Position numbers and translations under genes: made by a program
The notes under the pieces: generated by a model
Seen by the model: the letters and a program-made list of their open reading frames with translations, nothing else
What the model was told of the DNA's origin: nothing
Database searches by the model: none
Shown: piece after piece, positions 50,975 through 59,809 of the stretch
Position numbering within the stretch: position 1 is the first letter of the stretch
How the letters are laid out: the number at the start of each line of letters is the position of its first letter
NCBI RefSeq assembly: GCF_015594625.1
Contig: NZ_JADNRQ010000001.1
Coordinates: 310,001 to 374,000 of the forward strand
Origin: Desulfallas sp. Bu1-1
Lineage (GTDB): Bacteria > Bacillota > Desulfotomaculia > Desulfotomaculales > Desulfallaceae
Direction: 5' to 3'
DNA: 64,000 nucleotides

Positions 50975-51178
50975 GTTCGCCAAAATTTAATCCCGGCATA
51001 ATAAATTTCGCTGTTTTTAGTAATGATTGAAGAATTGTCAATTTTTACTCCCTGTGCTATAATTTTTTTGGACATGTAGGGTGAGGAGGTGAATTTCAAA
51101 CCTTTGATGTAGCATGTAAGGGAGTATGGAGTTGCTTGTGAAAAAACTATTTTTTGGGGAAGAGGAGGGTAAAATTAA

Positions 51179-53263
<2,085 letters not shown>

Positions 53264-53272
<9 letters not shown>

Positions 53273-53319
53273 AGAAAAAAAGCCGGGTATAACAACCCGG
53301 CTTTTTTTCTTTACAGCCT
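53264..53319 (+). terminator. 25-bp perfect-stem terminator after hppA
   Basis: Bases 53264-53288 and 53295-53319 are exact reverse complements around a six-base loop ATAACA, with the GC-rich apical part next to a run of seven T. The stem starts before the hppA stop codon. Confidence 0.93.
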
Positions 53320-53348
53320 GGGGTCAGGCCTGTCGTAACTGTAATAAC
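53320..53348 (+). repeat. REP-like repeat, copy 7
   Basis: GGGGTCAGGCCT then GTCGTAACTGTAATAAC, directly abutting the hppA terminator; TATATAATCAATATATTTGGA follows, as beside copy 6. Confidence 0.93.
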
Positions 53349-53451
53349 TATATAATCAATATATTTGGATAATTTCAATTGAGTCTTTATCGCTATCTAT
53401 CGCCAACAGTTAGTTTGCGAAAATCAAACAGATAACTTATTTACAAAACTG

Positions 53452-53631
53452 TTATTTTCCGCTGAAAGCCGGGGAAAACATCGCCAGCGCGGCGGCGACC
53501 ATCAACAGGGTGAGGGTGATTATACGCCATACGCGCACGCCCTTGCCTTTAACTTTCGCTTTACTCATGGGGATCAAGCTGGCGGCAAAAATAAACGCCA
53601 GAATTGCCACGGCTAGTTGTAACTTATTCAC
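53452..53631 (-). CDS. Small two-helix membrane protein, unknown
   Basis: A 59-residue protein from GTG 53631, behind GGGAGGTTAAAGAG on the minus strand; the frame extends to 53754 but that part looks non-coding. It has two hydrophobic segments (LQLAVAILAFIFAASLIPM and IITLTLLMVAAALAMFSPA) separated by a basic loop KAKVKGKGVRVWR. No family recognised. It stands alone between the hppA terminator and a divergent small gene. Confidence 0.6.
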   Translation of the reverse strand: MNKLQLAVAILAFIFAASLIPMSKAKVKGKGVRVWRIITLTLLMVAAALAMFSPAFSGK

Positions 53632-53789
53632 CTCTTTAACCTCCCGGCAAATATTATTCGTTCTATTTTGTTTATTATAAACGCCCGGGGTTTTAAAGGC
53701 CAGCCCTTGTTTACTTGCTCTCAAGCGGCGCATATTATTGCCGCCCCGGGGCAATATTTAAACTAAACACGGTACAGGGAGGGGTATTT

Positions 53790-54020
53790 TTGGATTACAG
53801 CGATCCCGCACAGCGGTATAAAAAGGGCATGAATTTCAGTGAGAAGACAAATTTTGCTTATGAGCTGGAACGGGAGGTTGTTCAAAATAAAAAGGAACTG
53901 GCTGAGATTAAGCGGACCGGTGGTGAACCCGGTCGAATTAAGGAACTGGAGGACCGGATTAGCAAAAGAGAAAAATTGCTGCAACAGGTCCAGGAAGACA
54001 TCCACGGTGTTGAAGTTTAA
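53790..54020 (+). CDS. Small charged coiled-coil protein, unknown
   Basis: A 76-residue protein, TTG 53790 behind AGGGAGGGG. It is highly charged, with a predicted coiled coil in the second half (LEREVVQNKKELAEIKRTGG, then IKELEDRISKREKLLQQVQEDI). Its own terminator follows at 54019. I do not recognise the family. Confidence 0.65.
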   Translation: MDYSDPAQRYKKGMNFSEKTNFAYELEREVVQNKKELAEIKRTGGEPGRIKELEDRISKREKLLQQVQEDIHGVEV

Positions 54021-54040
54021 CCGGCTGAAGGCCGGTTTTT
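54019..54040 (+). terminator. Rho-independent terminator
   Basis: AACCGGC pairs with GCCGGTT around TGAAG, followed by TTT; it begins at the stop codon of the preceding small gene. Confidence 0.8.
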
Positions 54041-54129
54041 CATGTTTTTCGATAATGCAGGTATTAACCACTTATAGGTAACCCTTGCCATAATGGGTTA
54101 TAATATGTAAAAATAGAGTCCGGGGGTGA

Positions 54130-54552
54130 ATGCATCTGTTTAATAACACCGGAAAAGGTAACCATATGTGTTTTGGCTGCAGTGATAAGAACCCCATTGG
54201 GCTCAAGCTGAGATTTGTCATGGAAGGCGACATTTGTCGCACTGAATTTACCGCGGGAGAAGAGCACCAGGGTTGGAACGGGTACATGCACGGGGGCCTG
54301 ATTGCCGCCCTTCTGGATGAAACTATGGCCTGGTGGCTCTGGTTTAAAGGGATTTCCGTTATGACCGCTGAAATGACCACCAGGTACAGCCTGGGGGTGC
54401 CGGTGAAAACTAAAATCACGGTAGAATCCTGGTGTGAGGAAGAAAAAAGGAACAGGCTTTTTTTAATGGCCGGCCGGATTGTTCTGCCTGGTGGCAAAAC
54501 TGCCGTTAACGCCAGGGCCAAGTTTTTAAAAATTGACCCGGCGCAAATATAA
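54130..54552 (+). CDS. Hotdog-fold thioesterase (PaaI/YbgC-like)
   Basis: A 140-residue hotdog protein. The sequence HMCFGCSDKNPIGLKLRF is typical of the thioesterases with a CFGCG..NP.GL motif, and HQGWNGYMHGGLIAALLDETMAWW carries the conserved HGG..A..DE catalytic helix. The substrate acyl-CoA is unknown. ATG 54130 sits close behind GGGGGTGA; an in-frame stop precedes it, so no longer form is possible. The HD-domain gene begins 22 bases after the stop. Confidence 0.88.
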   Translation: MHLFNNTGKGNHMCFGCSDKNPIGLKLRFVMEGDICRTEFTAGEEHQGWNGYMHGGLIAALLDETMAWWLWFKGISVMTAEMTTRYSLGVPVKTKITVESWCEEEKRNRLFLMAGRIVLPGGKTAVNARAKFLKIDPAQI

Positions 54553-54574
54553 ACATTTAACGTGGAGGTTGACT

Positions 54575-55126
54575 ATGACCAGGGACCAAGCATACGAATT
54601 GTTAAAGAAACATTTAAAGACAAAAAATCTAATTAAACACTCGCTGGCCGTGGAAGCGGTAATGCGCCGCCTGGCCCGGCACTTTGGCGAGGATGAGGAA
54701 AAATGGGGGTTGGCCGGCCTGCTGCACGATATCGATTACGATCGTACCAAAGACGATCCCCTGCGGCACAGCCTGGAAGGAGCCGAGCTCCTGGCTGAGT
54801 TGGGGCTACCCGAAGATGTGGTTTATGCGGTAAAGGTGCACAATGAAGCACACGGCTTACCACGAAAATCGCTAATGGATAAAGCCCTGTATTCCACTGA
54901 CCCGTTGACCGGTTTAATCGTGGCCGCAGCACTAATTAAGCCGGAGAAAAAGCTCTCCGCCATCGACGTGGAATTTCTCCTGAAAAAGTTCGGTGAAAAG
55001 TCTTTTGCCCGGGGTGCCAACAGGGAAATCATCACATCATGCACGGAAATGGGCCTCGAACTGGAACAATTCCTCGGCCTGGGCTTGGAAGCCATGCAAG
55101 GCATTGCGGGAGAGATGGGCCTGTAA
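54575..55126 (+). CDS. HD domain hydrolase (HDIG type)
   Basis: A 183-residue predicted metal-dependent phosphohydrolase. ATG 54575 follows GGAGG; an in-frame start at 54533 would overlap the preceding gene. Motifs: KHSLAVEAVMRRLARHFGED (H), GLAGLLHDIDYDRTKDDPLRHSLEGAEL (HD) and YAVKVHNEAHGLPR, then the late aspartate in ALYSTDPLTGLIVAAALI. The substrate is unknown; related proteins are annotated as nucleotide or c-di-NMP hydrolases without proof. Confidence 0.9.
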   Translation: MTRDQAYELLKKHLKTKNLIKHSLAVEAVMRRLARHFGEDEEKWGLAGLLHDIDYDRTKDDPLRHSLEGAELLAELGLPEDVVYAVKVHNEAHGLPRKSLMDKALYSTDPLTGLIVAAALIKPEKKLSAIDVEFLLKKFGEKSFARGANREIITSCTEMGLELEQFLGLGLEAMQGIAGEMGL

Positions 55127-55244
55127 CCTATTGACAAATAAATTGTTAGTGATATAATTATACAATGCCAACCTTGTTATAATGCTTACCAAAAGCCCTC
55201 TCCTTATTACAGGTAGCAGGGCTTTGATTGTCGAGGTGTGACTA

Positions 55245-55703
55245 ATGCCGGCTAAAACAATTACCAATCGTAAAGCCCGCCATGAATACCATATTGAAGA
55301 AACCTACGAGGCCGGCATTGCCCTGACCGGGACTGAAATAAAGTCCATTCGCGCGGGCAAGGCGAACCTTCAGGACAGCTACGCCCGTGTTGAAAACGGT
55401 GAACTGGTATTATATAATATGCATATAAGCCCTTACGAGCAGGGTAACCGGTTTAATCACGAACCTAAGCGCCCGCGCAAGCTTCTGATGCACAAGCGGG
55501 AAATTATGCGGTTATTCGGGCAAACCAGGGAAAAGGGTTTTTCCTTGATCCCTCTGAAGATTTACTTTAACAACAAAGGTTGGGCCAAGGTTGAACTTGC
55601 ACTGGCCCGGGGCAAAAAGAAATTCGATAAACGCGAAGACATCATTGCCCGCGACGCCAAGCGCGAAATGGACCGGGCCATGAAAAACAGGAACAGGCAA
55701 TGA
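55245..55703 (+). CDS. smpB: SsrA-binding protein SmpB
   Basis: A 152-residue tmRNA partner of trans-translation that recycles stalled ribosomes. It opens [44 protein letters not shown], contains the conserved [17 protein letters not shown] and ends in the basic tail [29 protein letters not shown] that reads the empty A site. The tmRNA gene follows 10 bases later, a common arrangement. Confidence 0.97.
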   Translation: MPAKTITNRKARHEYHIEETYEAGIALTGTEIKSIRAGKANLQDSYARVENGELVLYNMHISPYEQGNRFNHEPKRPRKLLMHKREIMRLFGQTREKGFSLIPLKIYFNNKGWAKVELALARGKKKFDKREDIIARDAKREMDRAMKNRNRQ

Positions 55704-55713
55704 TTTAAGATAT

Positions 55714-56069
55714 GGGGGCGAAATGGTTTCGACGGGGGAAGTTAGTGGCAGGATAAGCGAGCCGGGGTTCCATCAGCCCGTCAAACGATGGACAGTTAAA
55801 ATAACTGCCAACGAAGAATACGCACTGGCTGCTTAATTAAAGCAGCCCATCCCACCCGCGCCCGCCTGTGGCAAGGGACCGGGGTGTCGACCTAACAGGC
55901 TCGCCCTTATGCCAATTCTCGGAGGTATAAGGGGACATTCATCGAGATAGCTCCAGCGGAGCCTGGTTGTGGGCGCCAACGGAGCGAAGCCTAAAACACA
56001 ACCTACGCTCGTAGAAAGTCCTGTGGCTCTTCTTTCGGACGGTGGGTTCAACTCCCCCCGCCTCCACCA
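55714..56069 (+). ncRNA. ssrA: Transfer-messenger RNA (tmRNA)
   Basis: About 356 bases, one-piece type. The 5' end GGGGGCGAAATGGTTTCGAC and the 3' end GGTTCAACTCCCCCCGCCTC with CACCA form the alanine-tRNA-like acceptor and T arm. The tag frame at 55807-55836 encodes ANEEYALAA followed by TAA, a typical proteolysis tag. The gene follows smpB. Its 3' end is overlapped by the C-terminal codons of a recombinase on the other strand (see 56048). Confidence 0.97.
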
Positions 56070-56737
56070 CTCAAATCAACAGTTATTTTAAAGAGAACGT
56101 CTATGCATTCTTTGGAGACAATAACTTTTTCCACAAACTCCTGGATTACTCTTTTTTGAGTTTCCGGGTTTTTATTTTTTACCAGGTGTTTTTTCTCTTC
56201 GAGGTACATAATAATTGATTCTTCATTGATGATATCTTTATGTGATTTAATCTGCCACTCGCGGAGTTGGGTTTCCAGGATTGCTTTTTTATTTTCAAGC
56301 GTTTTTAATTGTTCTATAATTGGTTGGATCGCGATACCTCCAACTGCTAAAGCGTTAACCAGGTTATTAACCTGCTTGTTAATATTGTCAAGTTCTTTTT
56401 CAATTTGCCGGGTTTCCTTCGCGTATTCCCCTTGCTGCTGGTGATAAAAACGATATATTTTTTTCGCTATAACAGGGACAACGGAATCATTGAATATTTT
56501 CTGTTCCAGTTCTTTTAGTACATGAGACTCAACCAGTTCCTTATTAATTTTTTCGTTATCACATTGTTTGGTTCTGTTGCCGAAATTACAGGTATAGTAA
56601 TGCTTTTGTTTATACTCCTTACTTTTTTTGGTTAAATAACTGGATGATGCGCCGGTCATTTTGTGGTTGCATTCTCCGCACCAAATTATACCTGATAATA
56701 AATAGTTGACTTTAGATTTGGAGCGAGCTGGTCCATG
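56048..56737 (-). pseudogene. Large serine recombinase, C-terminal remnant at ssrA
   Basis: The minus-strand frame carries the recombinase zinc-ribbon (KVNYLLSGIIWCGECNHKMTG... YYTCNFGNRTKQCDNEKINKELVE), a coiled coil (EIEKEL/NKQVNNL region) and the C-terminal FVEKVIVSKECIDVLFKITVD. It ends LSGGGGGS, codons that are the complement of the ssrA 3' end (56048-56069), so the gene end spans the presumed attachment site. Upstream of about 56737 the homology stops at a diverged MITE-like repeat; the catalytic serine domain and recombinase domain are absent. AT-rich relative to neighbours. It marks the border of a decayed integrated element. Confidence 0.85.
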
Positions 56738-57133
56738 CCTGTTAAAATCGGTATTTGTATCCGGCGTTCCGGTAGGATTATTTCTCTCTTTCGCGCAATT
56801 GCTCTTACTATCATTATAGCGGTGGTGGCGAAGCTGGTATGGGGCCGGCGAATTACCCCGCTCTTTAGCGCAATTTCCTGTGCAGTGGGCCAGGTATGCG
56901 CCCAAAAGTTGTACTATAGTGCCAGGTTAGAATGTGACCCAATAAATACCTGCACAGCGGTCCAAATGTGCGCATGTAAGAGCTAATAAAGTCCTGCGCG
57001 GGCAATACCATCTTCCCTTTCCGGGCGTGGCTTTCTGCGCTATGGGGCCAAACGCCGCACCCGGGGCGCCCGGTTCGCTCCGGAAGACCCCCTGGTCGTT
57101 TGCCGCTGTGGATTTTTACAGGTTAATCAAAAA
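56735..57133 (-). repeat. MITE-like element, diverged copy I with internal insertion
   Basis: The left part (TTAAAATCGGTATTTGTATC, CGCGCAATTGCTCTTACT) and right part (TCGCTCCGGAAGACC, GTGGATTTTTACAGG then TTAATCAAAA) follow the order of copies C and F with many differences, interrupted by about 130 extra bases. It abuts the truncated recombinase. No gene is seen in 56738-57260. Confidence 0.5.
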
Positions 57134-57260
57134 ATCACTTGATTACTGTAACCGCCTGTGTTAGTTTGAAAATGGCCGGAAAATTCCGGCCTTTTCCTTT
57201 TGGCGGCGGGAGCACCGGCCGCCCTCCGCCGCCAAAAAACAAATACCTGGAGGTGAGAAC

Positions 57261-57488
57261 ATGGCTGTCAACAGCGTTCCGGTGGAAGTATCCGGCACCC
57301 TGGTGCTGCAAACCGGCGTCGACAACGACGGCAACCCCGTATACAGGAGGAAGATCCTGCGGAACATCAAGCCCGAGGCGCCGGGAGTGGACGTCTATAA
57401 CGTGATGCAGGCGCTGGCCCTGCTGCAGGTGCATCCTTTGATCAGTATACTGCGGGAACAGGTCGACCGGCTGGAGGAATCCGTATAA
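57261..57488 (+). CDS. DUF1659 protein
   Basis: A 75-residue protein, ATG 57261 behind CTGGAGGTGAG. The pattern LVLQTGVDNDGNPVYRRKILRNIKPEAPGVDVYNVMQALALLQVHPL is the DUF1659 signature. Its function is unknown; the family nearly always pairs with DUF2922 and often with YvrJ, as here. First gene of a four-gene cassette ending in an amidase. Confidence 0.82.
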   Translation: MAVNSVPVEVSGTLVLQTGVDNDGNPVYRRKILRNIKPEAPGVDVYNVMQALALLQVHPLISILREQVDRLEESV

Positions 57489-57523
57489 TCTTTAATATTT
57501 ATCCCTAAAAGGGAGGTGACAAT

Positions 57524-57757
57524 ATGGCTGAAACCACGAAAACTCTGCAGATGACTTTTCGCAACCAGGCCGGCGGGCGGGTGACCATATCGCTGACCGA
57601 CCCGCGGGACACCCTTACCGGGAACGATGTCACTTCGGCGATGGATCTGATCATCGCCAGCAACATCTTTACCACCAGCGGTGGCGACCTGGTGGCGAAG
57701 GAAGAGGCCCGGATCATCGACAGGACTGTAAGTGTTATCTATGAGCAGCAGCAGTAA
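57524..57757 (+). CDS. DUF2922 protein
   Basis: A 77-residue protein, ATG 57524 behind AAAGGGAGGTG. TLQMTFRNQAGGRVTISLTDPRDTLTGNDVTSAMDLIIASNIFTTSGGDLVAKEEARIIDRTV matches DUF2922, the usual partner of DUF1659. Both proteins are small and beta-rich with no membrane segment; the molecular role is unknown. Confidence 0.84.
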   Translation: MAETTKTLQMTFRNQAGGRVTISLTDPRDTLTGNDVTSAMDLIIASNIFTTSGGDLVAKEEARIIDRTVSVIYEQQQ

Positions 57758-57854
57758 CGGCCCGGGGATTGGGTGGGGAGGTAGACCCCACCTTATTTTG
57801 TTTTTGGCGGAGTTCGTATGATCTAAATCCGTTTCAGCGAAGGGGGACATTATC

Positions 57855-58046
57855 ATGGAAGAAATTATGAAACTGGCGGCCAACTACGGTTTCCCGATGG
57901 TGGTGGCCGGCTACCTCCTGGTGCGGCTGGAGCCGTTGATCAAGGAGCTGCAGAAGTCCATCACCCTGCTCACCGTGGTGGTGGCCCGCCAGGGGGGCGT
58001 GGATTATGAAGATGCGCGGCGGCTGATTGAGGGTGGAGGGTCTTGA
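57855..58046 (+). CDS. YvrJ family small membrane protein
   Basis: A 63-residue protein, ATG 57855. YGFPMVVAGYLLVRLEPLIKELQKSITLLTVVV is the YvrJ pattern: a short N-terminal hydrophobic helix followed by an amphipathic one, resembling a phage holin in size. The stop overlaps the TTG start of the amidase (ATTGA-type junction at 58043), so the two are translationally coupled, reminiscent of holin-endolysin pairs. Confidence 0.82.
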   Translation: MEEIMKLAANYGFPMVVAGYLLVRLEPLIKELQKSITLLTVVVARQGGVDYEDARRLIEGGGS

Positions 58047-58885
58047 ACTGGCAGTACCTGATCATCCACCACACCGGCGCGGAAGAAAAGGATGCGGAAC
58101 AGGTGAGGCGTTACCACAAAAGCCTGGGGTGGCGGGATACCGGTTACAACTTTGTGATTGAGAGAAACGGCCTGGTGGTTCCGGGCAGGTCCCTGGACCA
58201 GCCCGGGGCCCACTGCCGGGCGGCCGGCATGAACACCAAGGGCATCGGCATTGCGCTGATCGGCAACCTGGAGGAACACCCGCCCAGGCCGGAGCAGGTG
58301 TATGCCCTTGTTGAGTTGTTGGCTCAACTGATGGAGGAATACCATATCCCGGCACAAAATGTGCTTGGCCACCGGGAGGTGCCGGGTGCGGCAACAGCAT
58401 GCCCGGGAAGGTACTTCCCGCTGGCGGAGGTGCGGGAAAAAGTGCGGGAGCGCCCGGCTCAAACTGTAACGCAGGATGGCGATAGTAACAGGCAGGCCCG
58501 CCCGGCCCCGGCGTCGCCCGGGAACGCGGCGGGCGAAACAACAACCGGTCTGGATCAGGTGCCGCTCCAAAATAAACGTAACGCTGCCGAAATGCCGGTT
58601 GCCACGGACCGGGCGCCGGCACAAAACCACAACAACGCTTCCACAGTGCCGGCCGGCCCGGATCAGGCGCCACCCCAAAACCAACACAAAGCTGCCAAAA
58701 TGCCGGCCGATCCGGATCAGCTCTTGCCCCGGGCAGAGCATGATTATGGCAAAGAGAAAACCGGCACCGGCCTTTGGATCGTCCAGGCGGGGGCCTTCTC
58801 CACCCGGGAACGGGCCGAAGATTACGCGCGGGAGTTGAGGGAGCGGGGCGTAGATGCTTTTGTTAAAAGGGATGGGGAAGAATAA
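58043..58885 (+). CDS. N-acetylmuramoyl-L-alanine amidase (Amidase_2) with SPOR domain
   Basis: A 280-residue protein from TTG 58043. The amidase/PGRP domain covers residues 1-130: YLIIHHTGAEEKD (zinc H9/H10), TGYNFVIERNGLVVPGR, and LGHREVPGAATACPGRYFP (H110, C120). Residues about 175-240 are a low-complexity linker with three degenerate copies of D-Q-x-P-x-Q-N-x3-A-A-x-M-P. A SPOR-type peptidoglycan-binding domain ends the chain (LWIVQAGAFSTRERAEDYARELRERGVDAFVKR). No signal peptide is visible, so export would need a holin-like partner such as the YvrJ protein just upstream. Confidence 0.88.
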   Translation: MNWQYLIIHHTGAEEKDAEQVRRYHKSLGWRDTGYNFVIERNGLVVPGRSLDQPGAHCRAAGMNTKGIGIALIGNLEEHPPRPEQVYALVELLAQLMEEYHIPAQNVLGHREVPGAATACPGRYFPLAEVREKVRERPAQTVTQDGDSNRQARPAPASPGNAAGETTTGLDQVPLQNKRNAAEMPVATDRAPAQNHNNASTVPAGPDQAPPQNQHKAAKMPADPDQLLPRAEHDYGKEKTGTGLWIVQAGAFSTRERAEDYARELRERGVDAFVKRDGEE

Positions 58886-59014
58886 TTGTGGGTTCTATCA
58901 AGCTTCATTAATCACCAGGCAGCAACGGGCCTGAATTTTTTTTGCCCGCGTGACAAATCCTCGTCCTTTATTAGTGGTAATATATAGCTAAAATGTATTA
59001 AGGAGTGAGTACAG

Positions 59015-59288
59015 GTGCTCAAATTAAGCAGGTACACACTTATGGTTGGCTTGTTGGCAATTTTCCTGCTTTTTGCCGCTTCAGGATGCGGTCAGCAAGA
59101 AAAAAGCGGGCCGGAAAATACAGGGGTGAAGCTGCAGCAAGAGCAACAGAACCCGGAACAGGCTGCACTTTTGCCGGGTGGGACACAAGGGCAACAGGTT
59201 GTTGGAAAATCCGGAGCTGCAGGGGAACAAGCCCGTAGATGAGGCCCTCGATGCGGGTTACGAGCCCTGCCGGGTGTGTAGGCCGTAA
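59015..59288 (+). pseudogene. Lipoprotein gene, probably frameshifted, with Cys-pair C-terminus
   Basis: GTG 59015 behind AGGAGTGAG opens a lipoprotein (signal peptide then lipobox AASGC, followed by GQQEKSG). This frame ends at 59242 in low-complexity sequence. In a second frame ending at 59288, the end reads VDEALDAGYEPCRVCRP, the C-terminal motif of Ada-type metal-binding modules (AGYxPCxxCxP). One base gained or lost between about 59140 and 59200 would join them. Alternatively the lipoprotein really ends at 59242. Confidence 0.5.
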
Positions 59289-59305
59289 ATCAAAGGAGGA
59301 TTAAT

Positions 59306-59641
59306 ATGTCAGATAAAACAACGAACATCCAGGAACTTAAAGACATTGTGGCAGCCTTCGTGGAAGAGCGCCAGTGGAATCAGTTCCACAGCCCGAAAAA
59401 CCTGTCCATGTCCATAGCAATAGAAGCCGCTGAGCTAATGGAATTGTTTCAGTGGTCTAATGAGGGTGATATTGATGATATTTCAATGAACAGGGTACGA
59501 GAGGAATTGGCTGATGTAGTAATCTACTGCCTGTCAATGGCCAATGCTTTGGAACTGGATTTAACCACGGCGGTTAAGGCTAAAGTGATCGCTAACGCAA
59601 AAAAATACCCGGTTGACAGGTTTAAAGGGAAATATAAATAA
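59306..59641 (+). CDS. MazG-like nucleotide pyrophosphohydrolase (RS21-C6/dCTPase type)
   Basis: A 111-residue all-alpha NTP pyrophosphohydrolase, ATG 59306 behind AAAGGAGG. IAIEAAELMELFQWSNEGD and VREELADVVIYCLSMANALELDL provide the EExxE and ExxD metal ligands; the ending ANAKKYPVDRFKGKYK is typical of the RS21-C6/iMazG subgroup, which hydrolyses dCTP and modified dNTPs. It precedes the large helicase by about 170 bases in DNA that is AT-richer than the core genome; the two could belong to one defence-type locus, which is inference. Confidence 0.9.
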   Translation: MSDKTTNIQELKDIVAAFVEERQWNQFHSPKNLSMSIAIEAAELMELFQWSNEGDIDDISMNRVREELADVVIYCLSMANALELDLTTAVKAKVIANAKKYPVDRFKGKYK

Positions 59642-59809
59642 AATAGCATTTTTTGCAGGAATTAGGCTATATTTGAAAAAAATATTAAAGTAAAATTTTA
59701 GTCGATTATCTAAACTAAAACCATATAAGCAATTATTGAATCAAAATACTTAAATACCTCAAAATAAACTAAAAATTGACCGGTACTCTAACAACAAAGG
59801 AGGTCAACG

